A DNA stretch of 64,000 nt from Flavobacteriaceae bacterium UJ101. GTDB taxonomy: Bacteria; Bacteroidota; Bacteroidia; Flavobacteriales; UJ101. Position numbers and translations under genes: made by a program. Position 1 is the stretch's first letter, and every line of letters begins with the position of its first letter. The notes beneath the pieces are model-generated. The model made no database searches. It saw only the letters and a list, made by a program, of their open reading frames with translations, and had not been told where the DNA came from. The DNA is taken from NCBI GenBank assembly GCA_001880285.1, contig CP016269.1, positions 1,436,501-1,500,500 of the forward strand. The letters run 5' to 3'. Positions 36,515-44,922 of this stretch are shown here, in pieces.

Positions 36515-36665
36515 TTGCGTGTGTCCCTTAGCAGCATTACCTGCTCAGGTTCATCGGGTATCATCTCAGCCACACTAAATTAAGAGTTTAGAGTGAAGAA
36601 TGTAGATTTAAAATTCTGCATTCTTAATTCATTATTCTCAAATTAAAAAGTAGCACCCCTTTGAG
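36515..36665 (-). promoter_or_regulatory. TPP (THI-box) riboswitch
   Basis: On the minus strand the segment has all the conserved blocks of the thiamine pyrophosphate aptamer: GGGGTGCT near 36651-36660, then CTGAGATGATACCCGATGAACCTG and CAGGTAATGCTGCTAAGGGA spanning about 36571 to 36524. Between the first two blocks is an extended, A+T-rich P3 arm of about 75 bases. Two small hairpins follow (CACGCAAAGCGTG and TGAGTAAAACTCA) before the receptor gene, and may form the expression platform. Confidence 0.93.
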
Positions 36666-36675
36666 ATCGGTATTG

Positions 36676-36683
36676 CAAATATA
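36676..36683 (-). promoter_or_regulatory. Putative -7 element of the riboswitch transcript
   Basis: TATATTTG on the minus strand matches TAnnTTTG. A start about seven bases on, near 36669, would place the transcript 5' end just ahead of the TPP aptamer, which fits well. Confidence 0.5.
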
Positions 36684-36726
36684 GTAAGAACAAAAAGAAA
36701 AAATGAAGATTTTATAAAAAGAATAC

Positions 36727-36823
36727 CCCGTTCAACTATTGAACGAGGTATAACTCACTTGTGTAACTTTACTACTACTAACTCTAAAACTTAACAACTA
36801 TTTAAATACAAATAGCATGCCAA
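36727..36823 (-). ncRNA. Candidate small RNA or repeat element, copy 2
   Basis: Bases 36739-36812 are identical to the first copy at 19381-19454. On the minus strand the element ends in the hairpin CCTCGTTCAA-TAG-TTGAACGGGG followed by a T-rich run. Compared with copy 1, two stem positions change between A-U/G-C-type and G-U pairs yet stay paired. It lies between pepE and the TPP riboswitch, downstream of one and upstream of the other, in a stretch with no gene. RNA status is inferred. Confidence 0.45.
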
Positions 36824-36984
36824 AGTTGTAATTTTAAAAAGAAAATGTATTTTTTACACTATGTTTAATATCTACGTTAATAAAAACTCCTTTTTAAATG
36901 TCTGTTGATGTATTATGACGGTATAAAAAACAGTTCAAGATCAATTGAATAAATTGAAATCTAAAAAAATTTAATGTAGGAAAT

Positions 36985-37686
36985 CTAAAATTGAATTAAA
37001 GAATTGGTTTCTAATTCGTATATATTTTCTAAAGATTCAAATATTCTAGCCGAAAAAGATCCTCGTAAATAAATGGTTTCATTTTTAACTTCTAACCAAC
37101 TTCCTTCTCTTAAACCTACTACGGGTACTGTGTTTTGATGTAAATATTCTTTAATTCGTGTTTCGCGTGTTTCACCATTATGTTTTAACCCTGGAATAGG
37201 ATCTAGATAGTGAGGATTTATATTAAAAGGAACTACTCCTAATGCTTCAAAACTAGGTGGGTATACAATAGGCATATCATTGGTGTTTTTAATATTTATT
37301 CCTCCAAGATTACTTCCAGCACTTGTTCCTAAATAGGGTGTTCCTGATTCTACTGTTTGTTTTAAAGTAGGTATAAGATTTAGTTCGTATAATGTTTTGA
37401 GTAATAAAAAAGTGTTTCCACCTCCTGTAAAAATTCCTTGAGCTTCTTGAATGGCTTTTGATTTATTTTCAAAGGTATGAAGCCCTATAATATTAATGCC
37501 AATTGTTTTAAAAACCTGAGAGGCTTTTTCAGTATAAGCATCCAATGAAATACCATCGGGTCTTGCATAAGGTATAAAAATAATTTCTGAAACTTCTGTA
37601 AAATGTTCTTTGAGTGTTGGTAGTATATAATCTAAGTATTCTCCTCCATAAACTGTTGAAGTACTGGCCAGAATTATATTTTTCAT
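36985..37686 (-). CDS. pepE: Peptidase E (alpha-aspartyl dipeptidase)
   Basis: 233 residues. Serine peptidase of family S51 that releases N-terminal aspartate from dipeptides, in the cytoplasm. The nucleophile is Ser122 in LGTSAGSNLGG; GIFTGGGNTFLLL, NDMPIVYPPSFEALG (Asp137) and NINPHYLDP (His159) match the rest of the catalytic set and substrate pocket. Length is the usual one. It stands alone on the minus strand, with the candidate small-RNA element downstream. Confidence 0.93.
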   Translation of the reverse strand: MKNIILASTSTVYGGEYLDYILPTLKEHFTEVSEIIFIPYARPDGISLDAYTEKASQVFKTIGINIIGLHTFENKSKAIQEAQGIFTGGGNTFLLLKTLYELNLIPTLKQTVESGTPYLGTSAGSNLGGINIKNTNDMPIVYPPSFEALGVVPFNINPHYLDPIPGLKHNGETRETRIKEYLHQNTVPVVGLREGSWLEVKNETIYLRGSFSARIFESLENIYELETNSLIQF

Positions 37687-37740
37687 TGTATTGTAAGTTT
37701 TAGAATAATAAAGGATGAGGTTAGTAATGTCTTTAAATAA

Positions 37741-37767
37741 AAAACATCAACTAATTAGTTGATGTTT
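37741..37767 (-). terminator. Rho-independent terminator of the 65-residue protein gene
   Basis: Hairpin ACATCAACT-AATT-AGTTGATGT, followed on the minus strand by a T-run. It overlaps the stop codon of the small membrane protein gene. Confidence 0.75.
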
Positions 37768-37952
37768 CGACCTTGAGGTCTTTCCATTTCTTTATCTTCT
37801 TTACCAAATTTTTTCAATTGTAACATCCACCAAATAAACATAGTAGCTCCTACAACCATAAGGATGAAATTTGGAATATTCCCTAAAACGGGTAAAATTT
37901 CAAAACTTGCTTCAAAAAGATTGCCTATTCCGTGAAATAAATCGCTTAACAT
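37755..37952 (-). CDS. Small single-span membrane protein (DUF6341-like)
   Basis: 65 residues: an N-terminal LFHGIGNLFEASFEIL amphipathic segment, one transmembrane helix (NIPNFILMVVGATMFIWWMLQL) and a charged tail (KKFGKEDKEMERPQGR). The pattern, with a WW-containing helix and LKKFG at its end, resembles the small flavobacterial family DUF6341, often located near a DUF6427 membrane protein, as here. Function unknown. It diverges from the 289-residue membrane protein gene. Confidence 0.6.
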   Translation of the reverse strand: MLSDLFHGIGNLFEASFEILPVLGNIPNFILMVVGATMFIWWMLQLKKFGKEDKEMERPQGRNIN

Positions 37953-37974
37953 ATTGTAATTTTTTTATTCTGAT

Positions 37975-38050
37975 TAAGAAAAATCTATATTTAAATTCAA
38001 AATTAGTAAAAAAATGTTGGACAACATTATAAAAAGATAAATATTCTTAA
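37975..38050 (+). pseudogene. Decayed duplicate of the upstream region and first codons of the 38215 gene
   Basis: About 75 bases here align with 38175-38244 at an offset of 201 bases, including the leader (AAAATTAGTnAAAAAATGTTGGA) and first codons. The copy would read ATG-TTG-GAC-AAC-ATT-ATA-AAA-AGA then TAA, against MLDDIIKTKN in the real gene. It is a remnant of a local duplication. Confidence 0.6.
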
Positions 38051-38214
38051 AGGAAATTTGTCTTCAATTAAAGGTTAATAGGTCGTTAGGAAGAAAACAT
38101 AGATGTTTAGAGAAGAAATATGGGATCAAATTTTTGTGAATAATGAATTGAACTTAGTGTATTTTTTTATTGTAACTGAAAGAATCTATATCTTGCATTA
38201 AAAATTAGTGAAAA

Positions 38215-39084
38215 ATGTTGGATGACATTATAAAAACAAAAAATATTCTTCCAAGTGTTCTTTTCATATTAATAGTCGTTGGGATCACAAGTTATTATCA
38301 TCAGTTAGGGTGGCCAGAAATTACTTGTATTACAGGTGTTTGTGCATTGGTTTTGTTGTATACAAAGGTCAGTCATCTAATTAAATCCATGCTGATTGTG
38401 AACGCTATTTTTGTTTCAGGTTTGGTTTTAATGGATTTTAGTAAAATAAATCATGATGCTTTAATTGCAGAGGTTTTTATTTTATTGGCTTTTCTTGTGG
38501 GACGCTATTTTTATAAAGTGAATGGACGGTTTATTTTTGTGGAAGTGACCTTATTAGTATTTTTAGCCTTACTTTTCTATCCTCCAGCTATTTTTTATAT
38601 TCTTTTTATTTATTCATTAATGCTTTTTCATTCAGTAAAAAAGTTTTCTACTTGGTTGTTACCTATATTTTGCCTTATAATGTTTATGTTAGGGGCTTTT
38701 GGAATTAGTTTTTTGGTAGATTTTAATTTTTGGAATTATGTGAAAAATCAATTTTCACATTTTCAACTAGTTTATTATCAATTTAGTATACGACAATTGT
38801 ACTTACTCATTTCATTAGCTTTATTTGGTGTTTTTGCTTTATTTGATCACTTTCGTGTAACTTTTAAGCAGTCTATTGATAATAAGAAAAATTATGAATT
38901 AGTATTGTATTTACTGATTATCTCATGTTTACTTTTTTTATTATCAAAAAATGCACTTCTTTTTATTTTGTTTCCTTGTTCCGTTATTATAAGTAAGTAC
39001 ATTTATTACCAAAAAAATAAATGGGCAAAATGGTTTATGATTCTATATTTTCCAGTAAGTGCGCTAGTTTGGAGTGTGATTTAA
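38215..39084 (+). CDS. Polytopic membrane protein (DUF6427-like)
   Basis: 289 residues, almost wholly hydrophobic, with about nine or ten predicted membrane-spanning helices separated by short Lys/His-rich loops. The beginning MLDDIIKTKNILPSVLFILI and overall size recall the flavobacterial DUF6427 membrane proteins. No transport motif is visible. It converges with lpxH and overlaps it tail to tail by 50 bp. A broken copy of its first codons lies 201 bp upstream. Confidence 0.65.
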   Translation: MLDDIIKTKNILPSVLFILIVVGITSYYHQLGWPEITCITGVCALVLLYTKVSHLIKSMLIVNAIFVSGLVLMDFSKINHDALIAEVFILLAFLVGRYFYKVNGRFIFVEVTLLVFLALLFYPPAIFYILFIYSLMLFHSVKKFSTWLLPIFCLIMFMLGAFGISFLVDFNFWNYVKNQFSHFQLVYYQFSIRQLYLLISLALFGVFALFDHFRVTFKQSIDNKKNYELVLYLLIISCLLFLLSKNALLFILFPCSVIISKYIYYQKNKWAKWFMILYFPVSALVWSVI

Positions 39085-39841
39085 GGTACTTCAGTGTAAG
39101 TTCCTCTCCGTCAAATTCAGCATATGAAAAATAAGAAATCCAATCTCCTAGATTAATATAACGACTATTATCTGTGATAGGTAAATCCATTGGTAAATGA
39201 CGATGGCCGTAAATAAAATAGTCACGATGTTCTTCTTTTTGCTTCATTTTGGAATAAATGATAAGCCATTCTTTATCTTCTCCTAAAAAGTGAACATCTT
39301 CTTCTCCAGAAATCGTTTTATTTTTACGTGATAAGTATTCTCCTAAAGCAATCCCAAGATCTGGATGAAGCCATCTAAAACACCAATTAAAAAAAGGAAA
39401 ACGAAAAACTTTTTTCATTCTTTTATAACCTTTATCTCCAGGGCCTAAACCATCACCATGTGCTATATAGAAACGTTTATTATTAATAAGGTATTCTTGT
39501 TTTTCAAAGTAAACCTCCATACCAATTTCTTCTTGAAGATAATTCTTCATCCACATATCATGATTTCCAGTAAAAAAGATAATTTGAATACCTGAATCAG
39601 CTAATTCAGCTAATTTTCCAAGAACTCGAACAAAATATTTAGGAACAGCCTTTTTGTATTCGAACCAAAAATCAAATAAATCACCTACTAAAAATAATAC
39701 TTGGGCATCCTGTTTAATTTCATCTAACCATTTAATGAAAATTTTTTCTCGAACTAAACTTTTTTCATAGTTCGGTAATCCAAAATGTTGATCTGAAGCA
39801 AAATATACTTTTTTATGAGGTTGTAATTGAATTGTTTCCAT
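39035..39841 (-). CDS. lpxH: UDP-2,3-diacylglucosamine diphosphatase (LpxH-type metallophosphoesterase)
   Basis: 268 residues. Removes UMP from UDP-2,3-diacylglucosamine to give lipid X in lipid A synthesis, at the cytoplasmic membrane face. Calcineurin-type metal motifs: FASDQHFG (DxH), LVGDLFDFWFEY (GDxxD), FTGNHDMW (GNHD), IAHGDGLG and YGHRHLPMD. FDFWFEY and GDGLGPGDKGYK are typical of the flavobacterial LpxH group. It overlaps the 3' end of the convergent membrane protein gene by 50 bp and lies 3 nt after queD on the same strand, so they are probably co-transcribed. Confidence 0.85.
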   Translation of the reverse strand: METIQLQPHKKVYFASDQHFGLPNYEKSLVREKIFIKWLDEIKQDAQVLFLVGDLFDFWFEYKKAVPKYFVRVLGKLAELADSGIQIIFFTGNHDMWMKNYLQEEIGMEVYFEKQEYLINNKRFYIAHGDGLGPGDKGYKRMKKVFRFPFFNWCFRWLHPDLGIALGEYLSRKNKTISGEEDVHFLGEDKEWLIIYSKMKQKEEHRDYFIYGHRHLPMDLPITDNSRYINLGDWISYFSYAEFDGEELTLKYLKSHSKLAHLLENIES

Positions 39842-39844
39842 AGT

Positions 39845-40297
39845 TTATTGATTATCCTCGGCAAACCATTCTCCATAAGAGTTTTCCGTTTCATATAAAC
39901 GTAAAGAGTGCAATTTGATTGTAGCAGGAAGTTTATTTTGAATTTTAGAAGCAAAGTCTAATAACATATTTTCACAAGTAGGTTGGTAATCTGTGAAAAT
40001 GATTTTATGACCTTCTTGACTTAAATGATTTCCTAAGTTTAAGTGAGGTGTTTTTTGATTTAAAACAATTGCATGATCAAATGGATCGATAATTTCTTGA
40101 TTTACAATCTTTTTTAAATCGCCAAAATCATAAACCATTCCAAATTTAGGGTTTGTTTGATCTTCAATAGGAGTTCCAAGAATGGTCACATAGAGTTTAT
40201 ATGAATGTCCATGAAGATTTTTACATTTTCCATCATAGCCATATAATGCGTGTCCTGATTCGAAATTGAATATTTTGGTTAATCGAATGTTTTTCAT
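39845..40297 (-). CDS. queD: 6-carboxy-5,6,7,8-tetrahydropterin synthase (QueD family)
   Basis: 150 residues. Converts dihydroneopterin triphosphate to carboxytetrahydropterin for queuosine synthesis, or acts on related pterins. Zinc ligands His16, His29 and His31 in FESGHALYG and NLHGHSYKLY; catalytic Cys25 in DGKCKNLHGH; plus MVYDFGDLKK, FDHAIVLNQ and the C-terminal LRLYETENSYGEW with the usual glutamate. Family members include 6-pyruvoyl-tetrahydropterin synthases, but this Cys position and short form favour QueD. Just upstream of lpxH. Confidence 0.88.
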   Translation of the reverse strand: MKNIRLTKIFNFESGHALYGYDGKCKNLHGHSYKLYVTILGTPIEDQTNPKFGMVYDFGDLKKIVNQEIIDPFDHAIVLNQKTPHLNLGNHLSQEGHKIIFTDYQPTCENMLLDFASKIQNKLPATIKLHSLRLYETENSYGEWFAEDNQ

Positions 40298-40364
40298 AAG
40301 AGAAAATTTTCGTATTTTGAGATTTAGAAATACCTAACTCAATACAAATTTATAAGAAATTACC

Positions 40365-41027
40365 ATGTTATTTGATTTATTTCAGTTGTTTTTTCCAAAA
40401 TATTGTACTCATTGTCAAAATACACTTCTAAAAGAAGAAACGATAATTTGTAATAAATGCTATCAAAAATTACCTTTTCGGTTTCAATCTTACCATAATG
40501 AATTAAAAGAAAATTTAAATTGTCTTTTTAAAGTAGAAAAAGCCTATTCATTGCTGTATTTTAAAGATCAAAGTATTACTTCAAATTTAATTTATACTTT
40601 GAAATATAAAAAGAAGCCCAAAATTGGGTATGAACTGGGTATTCTTTTAGGGGAGAGAATTTTAGATCCTATTGATATGATTATACCAATTCCATTACAT
40701 CCTAAAAAGCAAAAGAAGCGGGGGTATAATCAATCTGAAGAAATTGCAAAAGGAATTGCAAAAAAGCGTAATATTTCAATAGATTTGGAAAATTTAATTC
40801 GAACCAAAAATAATCCATCACAAGCCTATCTGAAAAATCAAACTGAGCGTTTACAAAATACATTGAATATTTTTGAAGTTTTGAACCCTAAATTGTTTGA
40901 AAATAAACATATTTTATTAGTTGATGATATTATAACGACCGGTTCTACCGTTTATAATAGTGCCTACCCTCTTTTACAAATAAAAAATGTTAGAATAAGT
41001 GTGGCATGTATTAGCTTCGCAGGATAA
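40365..41027 (+). CDS. comF: ComF-family amidophosphoribosyltransferase-like protein
   Basis: 220 residues. An N-terminal double-CxxC zinc ribbon (YCTHCQ and ICNKCYQ) is followed by a phosphoribosyltransferase domain with the KKRGYNQSEEIAKGIA block and the PRPP loop ILLVDDIITTGST. ComF proteins take part in DNA uptake in competent bacteria and, in others, in DNA repair; the role in Bacteroidota is not settled. Start at ATG 40365 places the zinc ribbon right at the N-terminus. Confidence 0.88.
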   Translation: MLFDLFQLFFPKYCTHCQNTLLKEETIICNKCYQKLPFRFQSYHNELKENLNCLFKVEKAYSLLYFKDQSITSNLIYTLKYKKKPKIGYELGILLGERILDPIDMIIPIPLHPKKQKKRGYNQSEEIAKGIAKKRNISIDLENLIRTKNNPSQAYLKNQTERLQNTLNIFEVLNPKLFENKHILLVDDIITTGSTVYNSAYPLLQIKNVRISVACISFAG

Positions 41028-41067
41028 TTTTTTGAAAAAAGCGTACCTTGCGTAAAATTTTGTTTTA

Positions 41068-42747
41068 ATGAAAAAAGAATATCAATATTCTATTTATATA
41101 CTACTATTTTTTAGTCTTATATATTCGTGTGCTCGGGTTTCTTCTCCAACAGGAGGACCTGAAGATGAAGATCCTCCTAAAATTTTGAAGTATTCTATTG
41201 AAAATGAATCAAAAAATGTAGCTATAGATACTAAAGAAATTAAAATTGACTTTGATGAATACATTAAGTTAGAAGATGCAACTAGCCAAATTATCATTTC
41301 ACCTCCAATGGAGATTGTACCTACTTTTGCTCCCATTGGATCTCCACAAAAATACCTTACTATAAAATTTAATGAACCGTTAAAACAAAATACAACCTAT
41401 TCAATTAATTTTGGAGAAAGCATTGAAGATAATAATGAAGGGAATAAACTATCTAATTTTGTATATGTTTTTTCTACTGGAGAAAATATTGATTCTTTAA
41501 CGTATTCAGGAAAAATACATAATGTAAAGTCGTTAGAATATGATGAAAAAGCATTGGTAGGATTATATAAAATTGATACAGCTTTTAATGATTCTACTAT
41601 TTTCAAGCAAAAACCATATTATGTAACACGACCTGATTCATTGGGGAATTTTAAATTCAAATATTTACACGAAGGTGATTATTTTTTGATGGGAATTAGT
41701 GATGGGAATCGAAATTTGAAATATGATCCAGTTATTGACAAATTAGCATTTAAAAAAGAAACATTTACAATACCAATAGAGGAAAAACCTAATTTAAAAC
41801 TTTTTACAGAGCGAGATAAGTTTGCTGTAAAATCACCTTCATTTAAAGAATGGGGAAAAATTATTTTTGAATTTTTAGGAAATCCAGATAGTGTACGTGT
41901 TGAAAATCGTGATAAAGCATATACAAAAGAAGTACAGTTGCCTTCTCAAACACGAGATTCGTTAATTTATTGGTTTAAACCTTTAGCAAAAGACACGTTG
42001 AAAGAAAGTAAAAAAGATACAATGAGCTTTTTTGTTTTTCATAATAATCAACCTGTTGATACGCTTACGTTTAGAAAAAAGACACGTTTCAGGCCTAAAA
42101 AATTAAAACTAAATCTTAAACGGTCTGAAAATGATTTCAGCACGATGGAATTTACATCAGAAACACCGTTAATAACGTTTAATAAAGAACGTGTCTCTGT
42201 TTTGAAAGATTCTACTGCAATTGATTTTGAAATAATTCATGAAGAAAATAAACCTTATACATTTGGATTAGATTTTGAAAAGAAGTTTGAAGGAAAATAT
42301 ACAGTTAAGCTTTTACCGAATGCTGTGGAAGATTTTTTTGGAGAAACTATTGATACGGTTACTTACTCAGTTAAAACATTTAAAGAGCAAGAATATGCCA
42401 ATTTAGAAGTAGTGATCGAAAATAAACCAAAATCTAAATTTTGGTTACAATTAATGCAAGATAAGAAAGTAAAAAGAGAACAATATGTTCAAGATAGTAT
42501 TGTGAAATTCAATCATATAAAACCAGGAACGTATACTTTACAGATGATTGTAGATTTAAATAATAATGGTTCATGGGATACTGGAGATTTTTTTAAGAAA
42601 ATTCAGCCAGAGCCTTATTTATTTAATAATGAAGAAATTCTGTTGAATGCCTATTGGGATGTTAAAAAAACCTGGGATATTACGAAGGAAGTTAAACTGA
42701 AAAAGAAGAAAAAAGAAGACGGACAATCAAAAAGCCCAAAACGTTAG
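41068..42747 (+). CDS. Ig-like (SbsA-type) domain lipoprotein
   Basis: 559 residues with a lipoprotein signal peptide (LIYSC, about Cys21). After PTGGPEDEDPPKILKYS comes a typical SbsA Ig-like domain (residues about 35-140, with NVAIDTKEIKIDFDEYI and NTTYSINFGESIEDNNEGN) and then other beta domains to the end. A PGTYTLQMIVDLNNNGSWDTG segment resembles a prealbumin-like domain. Function unknown; family members are abundant outer-membrane lipoproteins of Flavobacteriia. Its TAG stop overlaps the GTG start of the next gene (TAGTG), so the two are translationally coupled. Confidence 0.8.
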   Translation: MKKEYQYSIYILLFFSLIYSCARVSSPTGGPEDEDPPKILKYSIENESKNVAIDTKEIKIDFDEYIKLEDATSQIIISPPMEIVPTFAPIGSPQKYLTIKFNEPLKQNTTYSINFGESIEDNNEGNKLSNFVYVFSTGENIDSLTYSGKIHNVKSLEYDEKALVGLYKIDTAFNDSTIFKQKPYYVTRPDSLGNFKFKYLHEGDYFLMGISDGNRNLKYDPVIDKLAFKKETFTIPIEEKPNLKLFTERDKFAVKSPSFKEWGKIIFEFLGNPDSVRVENRDKAYTKEVQLPSQTRDSLIYWFKPLAKDTLKESKKDTMSFFVFHNNQPVDTLTFRKKTRFRPKKLKLNLKRSENDFSTMEFTSETPLITFNKERVSVLKDSTAIDFEIIHEENKPYTFGLDFEKKFEGKYTVKLLPNAVEDFFGETIDTVTYSVKTFKEQEYANLEVVIENKPKSKFWLQLMQDKKVKREQYVQDSIVKFNHIKPGTYTLQMIVDLNNNGSWDTGDFFKKIQPEPYLFNNEEILLNAYWDVKKTWDITKEVKLKKKKKEDGQSKSPKR

Positions 42748-43193
42748 TGAAGACGGTTCTTAAAATAATAGGTGGAATTATTTTAATAGGGATTGTGATT
42801 CAGTTTTACCCTGTGGATCGATCGGTTAAACGTGTACCGAAATCATATGATATTTTACAGCAAGAAAATGCGCCTCAAAAGATAGTGGATTTAATGACAA
42901 AGGCCTGTTACGATTGTCATTCTAATGAAACAAAATATCCTGAGTATGCATTCTATGCACCCATTTCATGGTATGTTGAATTTCATGTAGAAGAAGGGCG
43001 GAAAAATGCTAATTATTCACGTTGGAAGAAGTATGATAAGGATCAAAAAAATAATATTATACAAAACAGTATTGAAACGCTGGAATATAATACCATGCCT
43101 TTAAAATCATATACTAATAAACATCCTGAAGCCAATCTTTCATTACAAGATCGACAATTACTTATAGAATGGTTTCAACACCTTATAAAATGA
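42747..43193 (+). CDS. Haem-binding domain protein (Haem_bd, c-type)
   Basis: 148 residues, GTG start overlapping the preceding stop by one base. A signal anchor (residues 3-20) is followed by the haem motif CYDCH (Cys54, Cys57, His58) in the context CYDCHSNETKYP and AFYAPISWYVEFHVEEGRK, which is characteristic of the PF14376 Haem_bd domain. It would be an inner-membrane or periplasmic c-type cytochrome; the partner is unknown. The di-haem peroxidase lies 560 bp further on the opposite strand. Confidence 0.88.
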   Translation: MKTVLKIIGGIILIGIVIQFYPVDRSVKRVPKSYDILQQENAPQKIVDLMTKACYDCHSNETKYPEYAFYAPISWYVEFHVEEGRKNANYSRWKKYDKDQKNNIIQNSIETLEYNTMPLKSYTNKHPEANLSLQDRQLLIEWFQHLIK

Positions 43194-43340
43194 TATAAAT
43201 TTATTGTGTATAGAATTTTAAAATACTTTTAATTAGTTTATGAATTAATCAATGTTGATTTAAAATAAATAATAAAAAAACATGAATGTATGATTTTTTT
43301 TATTATATTAGGAATTATAAACCATAAATTTTTTATTATT

Positions 43341-43748
43341 ATGATTAAATATTTTTTTATTACCGTATTGTCTGTATTAACTCTAACATCTATTATAGAA
43401 AAGAAAGAGAACAATGACCCTATATTAGGAGAATGGGAACTATGTGATTTAAAGTTAAATGATCAAAATGTAAATTTTTCAAAACAAACAAAATGTAAAT
43501 TTGATGAATCAGGTGTTTATACAGGTAATCATTTTGGTATTAATTCTTTATCAGACTTGAATTCTATCGTGAACCAAAAAGGAAATTGGATTAAAATAAA
43601 TAATACTACATATAAATTATCAGATGATAATTATGCTGAAGAGTATTATATCAAATTTTCGAATGATCATAAAAGTTTTGTAACGTATTTTCCTTTGGTA
43701 ACAAAAAAAGGGAAAATAGTTTATCAAGCTGAATTTAGTAAAATATAA
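43341..43748 (+). CDS. Small secreted lipocalin-like protein
   Basis: 135 residues from the ATG at 43341, which begins the hydrophobic signal MIKYFFITVLSVLTLTSI; an upstream in-frame ATG at 43290 would extend it by 17 unlikely residues. The ILGEWELCDLKLN motif, a GxWxL at the first strand, and a row of alternating strands (KGNWIKINNTTYKL) look like the small lipocalin-like domain of Bacteroidota. Function unknown. Confidence 0.6.
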   Translation: MIKYFFITVLSVLTLTSIIEKKENNDPILGEWELCDLKLNDQNVNFSKQTKCKFDESGVYTGNHFGINSLSDLNSIVNQKGNWIKINNTTYKLSDDNYAEEYYIKFSNDHKSFVTYFPLVTKKGKIVYQAEFSKI

Positions 43749-43752
43749 TTCT

Positions 43753-44889
43753 TTAATAAAAAGGATTTGTAAATTTTTCATTAGTATAGATATCTATACT
43801 AGTTAATGTTTTTAAAAAGGCTTTTAAGGCCTTTTTTTCTTTAGGTGTAAGTTGAAGATTTTGAGGTTGTTTATTATAAGTTAATTTTGGGTCAATACTA
43901 TCAATAAGATAAGTTTTTGGGTGATTGTAGTGTTCAATAATTGTATCAATTTTAATTTTTCCAAAATGGGTCAATCCACTATTTAAAAAACCTTCAGGAT
44001 TATATAAATCTCTTAAAGAAGGAGATTTGGTAACAGTTAAATCCAAATTGTTATTATATTGAATACCATTATTTTTAATATTAGGGTGGATATTGAATTC
44101 TGGAGGAATATGGCATTGAGCACAACCAGCACCTCCTGAAATTCGTTTTTCGTCAAATCCAAAAATAGGGTTTTTTAAAAAAAGTAGTTTTCCTTTGTTT
44201 TCTGAATCTGTAAAGTTTGGGAAAGGCTTTTCAATATCATTTGTTAGTCTTAATCCTTTATCAAATTTACTATCAAAAGAATGTATAGAACGAATAAAAT
44301 GTATTAATGAGGTTTGTAGTTTTAGTTTAGTAATAATAGTATCGTTACCATATGCCCAATCAAATAATTCTGTATAATAATTAGTATTATTTAATTTTAA
44401 CATTAATGAATCGAAATTGGGTTGATTTTCTTTTCCAGAGAATCCCATTTCGTTATGATCCTGTATAGGGCTAATAACTTGTTCTAATAAATTTAAAGCT
44501 CTTTTATCCCAAAAGTAACGAGGCTCATCAGAAAATTTTAAATAACCTAACCTCATGCTGTGTCGTAAAGTTTTTCTATTATAAACACCATCTGATAAAG
44601 GTAAACTATCACTAAACCCTATAGTTTGTATATGGCAACTAGAACAACTAATAGTATTATCTACAGATAGTTTTCTATCATAAAATAATATTCTACCTAA
44701 TAATGCTTTCTTATTATCAATTTTAACTCCACCGCTATTATCTTTTAAGATATATTTTGGAATATTATAATTGTAATTAGGGATTTTTTCGAAATTTATT
44801 TTTTCAAATTTATTTTTAGATATAGGTAATTCTTCTTTACAAGAACTTAAAAATAGTATTAATCCTATAAATTTTATATAAATTTTCAT
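43753..44889 (-). CDS. Di-haem cytochrome c peroxidase lipoprotein
   Basis: 378 residues. Reduces hydrogen peroxide with electrons from cytochromes in the periplasm (CcpA/MauG family). Lipoprotein signal with Cys17 (FLSSC). Two haem motifs, CSSCH at 82-86 and CAQCH at 256-260, with LGRILFYDRKLS before the first and a PSLRDLYNPEGFLNSG block after the second. Also the conserved GFSD, RHSMRLGYLKF, PRYFWDKRA and MGFSG stretches. Family knowledge gives activity; some members (MauG-like) oxidise proteins instead. Confidence 0.88.
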   Translation of the reverse strand: MKIYIKFIGLILFLSSCKEELPISKNKFEKINFEKIPNYNYNIPKYILKDNSGGVKIDNKKALLGRILFYDRKLSVDNTISCSSCHIQTIGFSDSLPLSDGVYNRKTLRHSMRLGYLKFSDEPRYFWDKRALNLLEQVISPIQDHNEMGFSGKENQPNFDSLMLKLNNTNYYTELFDWAYGNDTIITKLKLQTSLIHFIRSIHSFDSKFDKGLRLTNDIEKPFPNFTDSENKGKLLFLKNPIFGFDEKRISGGAGCAQCHIPPEFNIHPNIKNNGIQYNNNLDLTVTKSPSLRDLYNPEGFLNSGLTHFGKIKIDTIIEHYNHPKTYLIDSIDPKLTYNKQPQNLQLTPKEKKALKAFLKTLTSIDIYTNEKFTNPFY

Positions 44890-44922
44890 TAGATAGAATA
44901 TTCAAAAACAGTAATTAGATTT

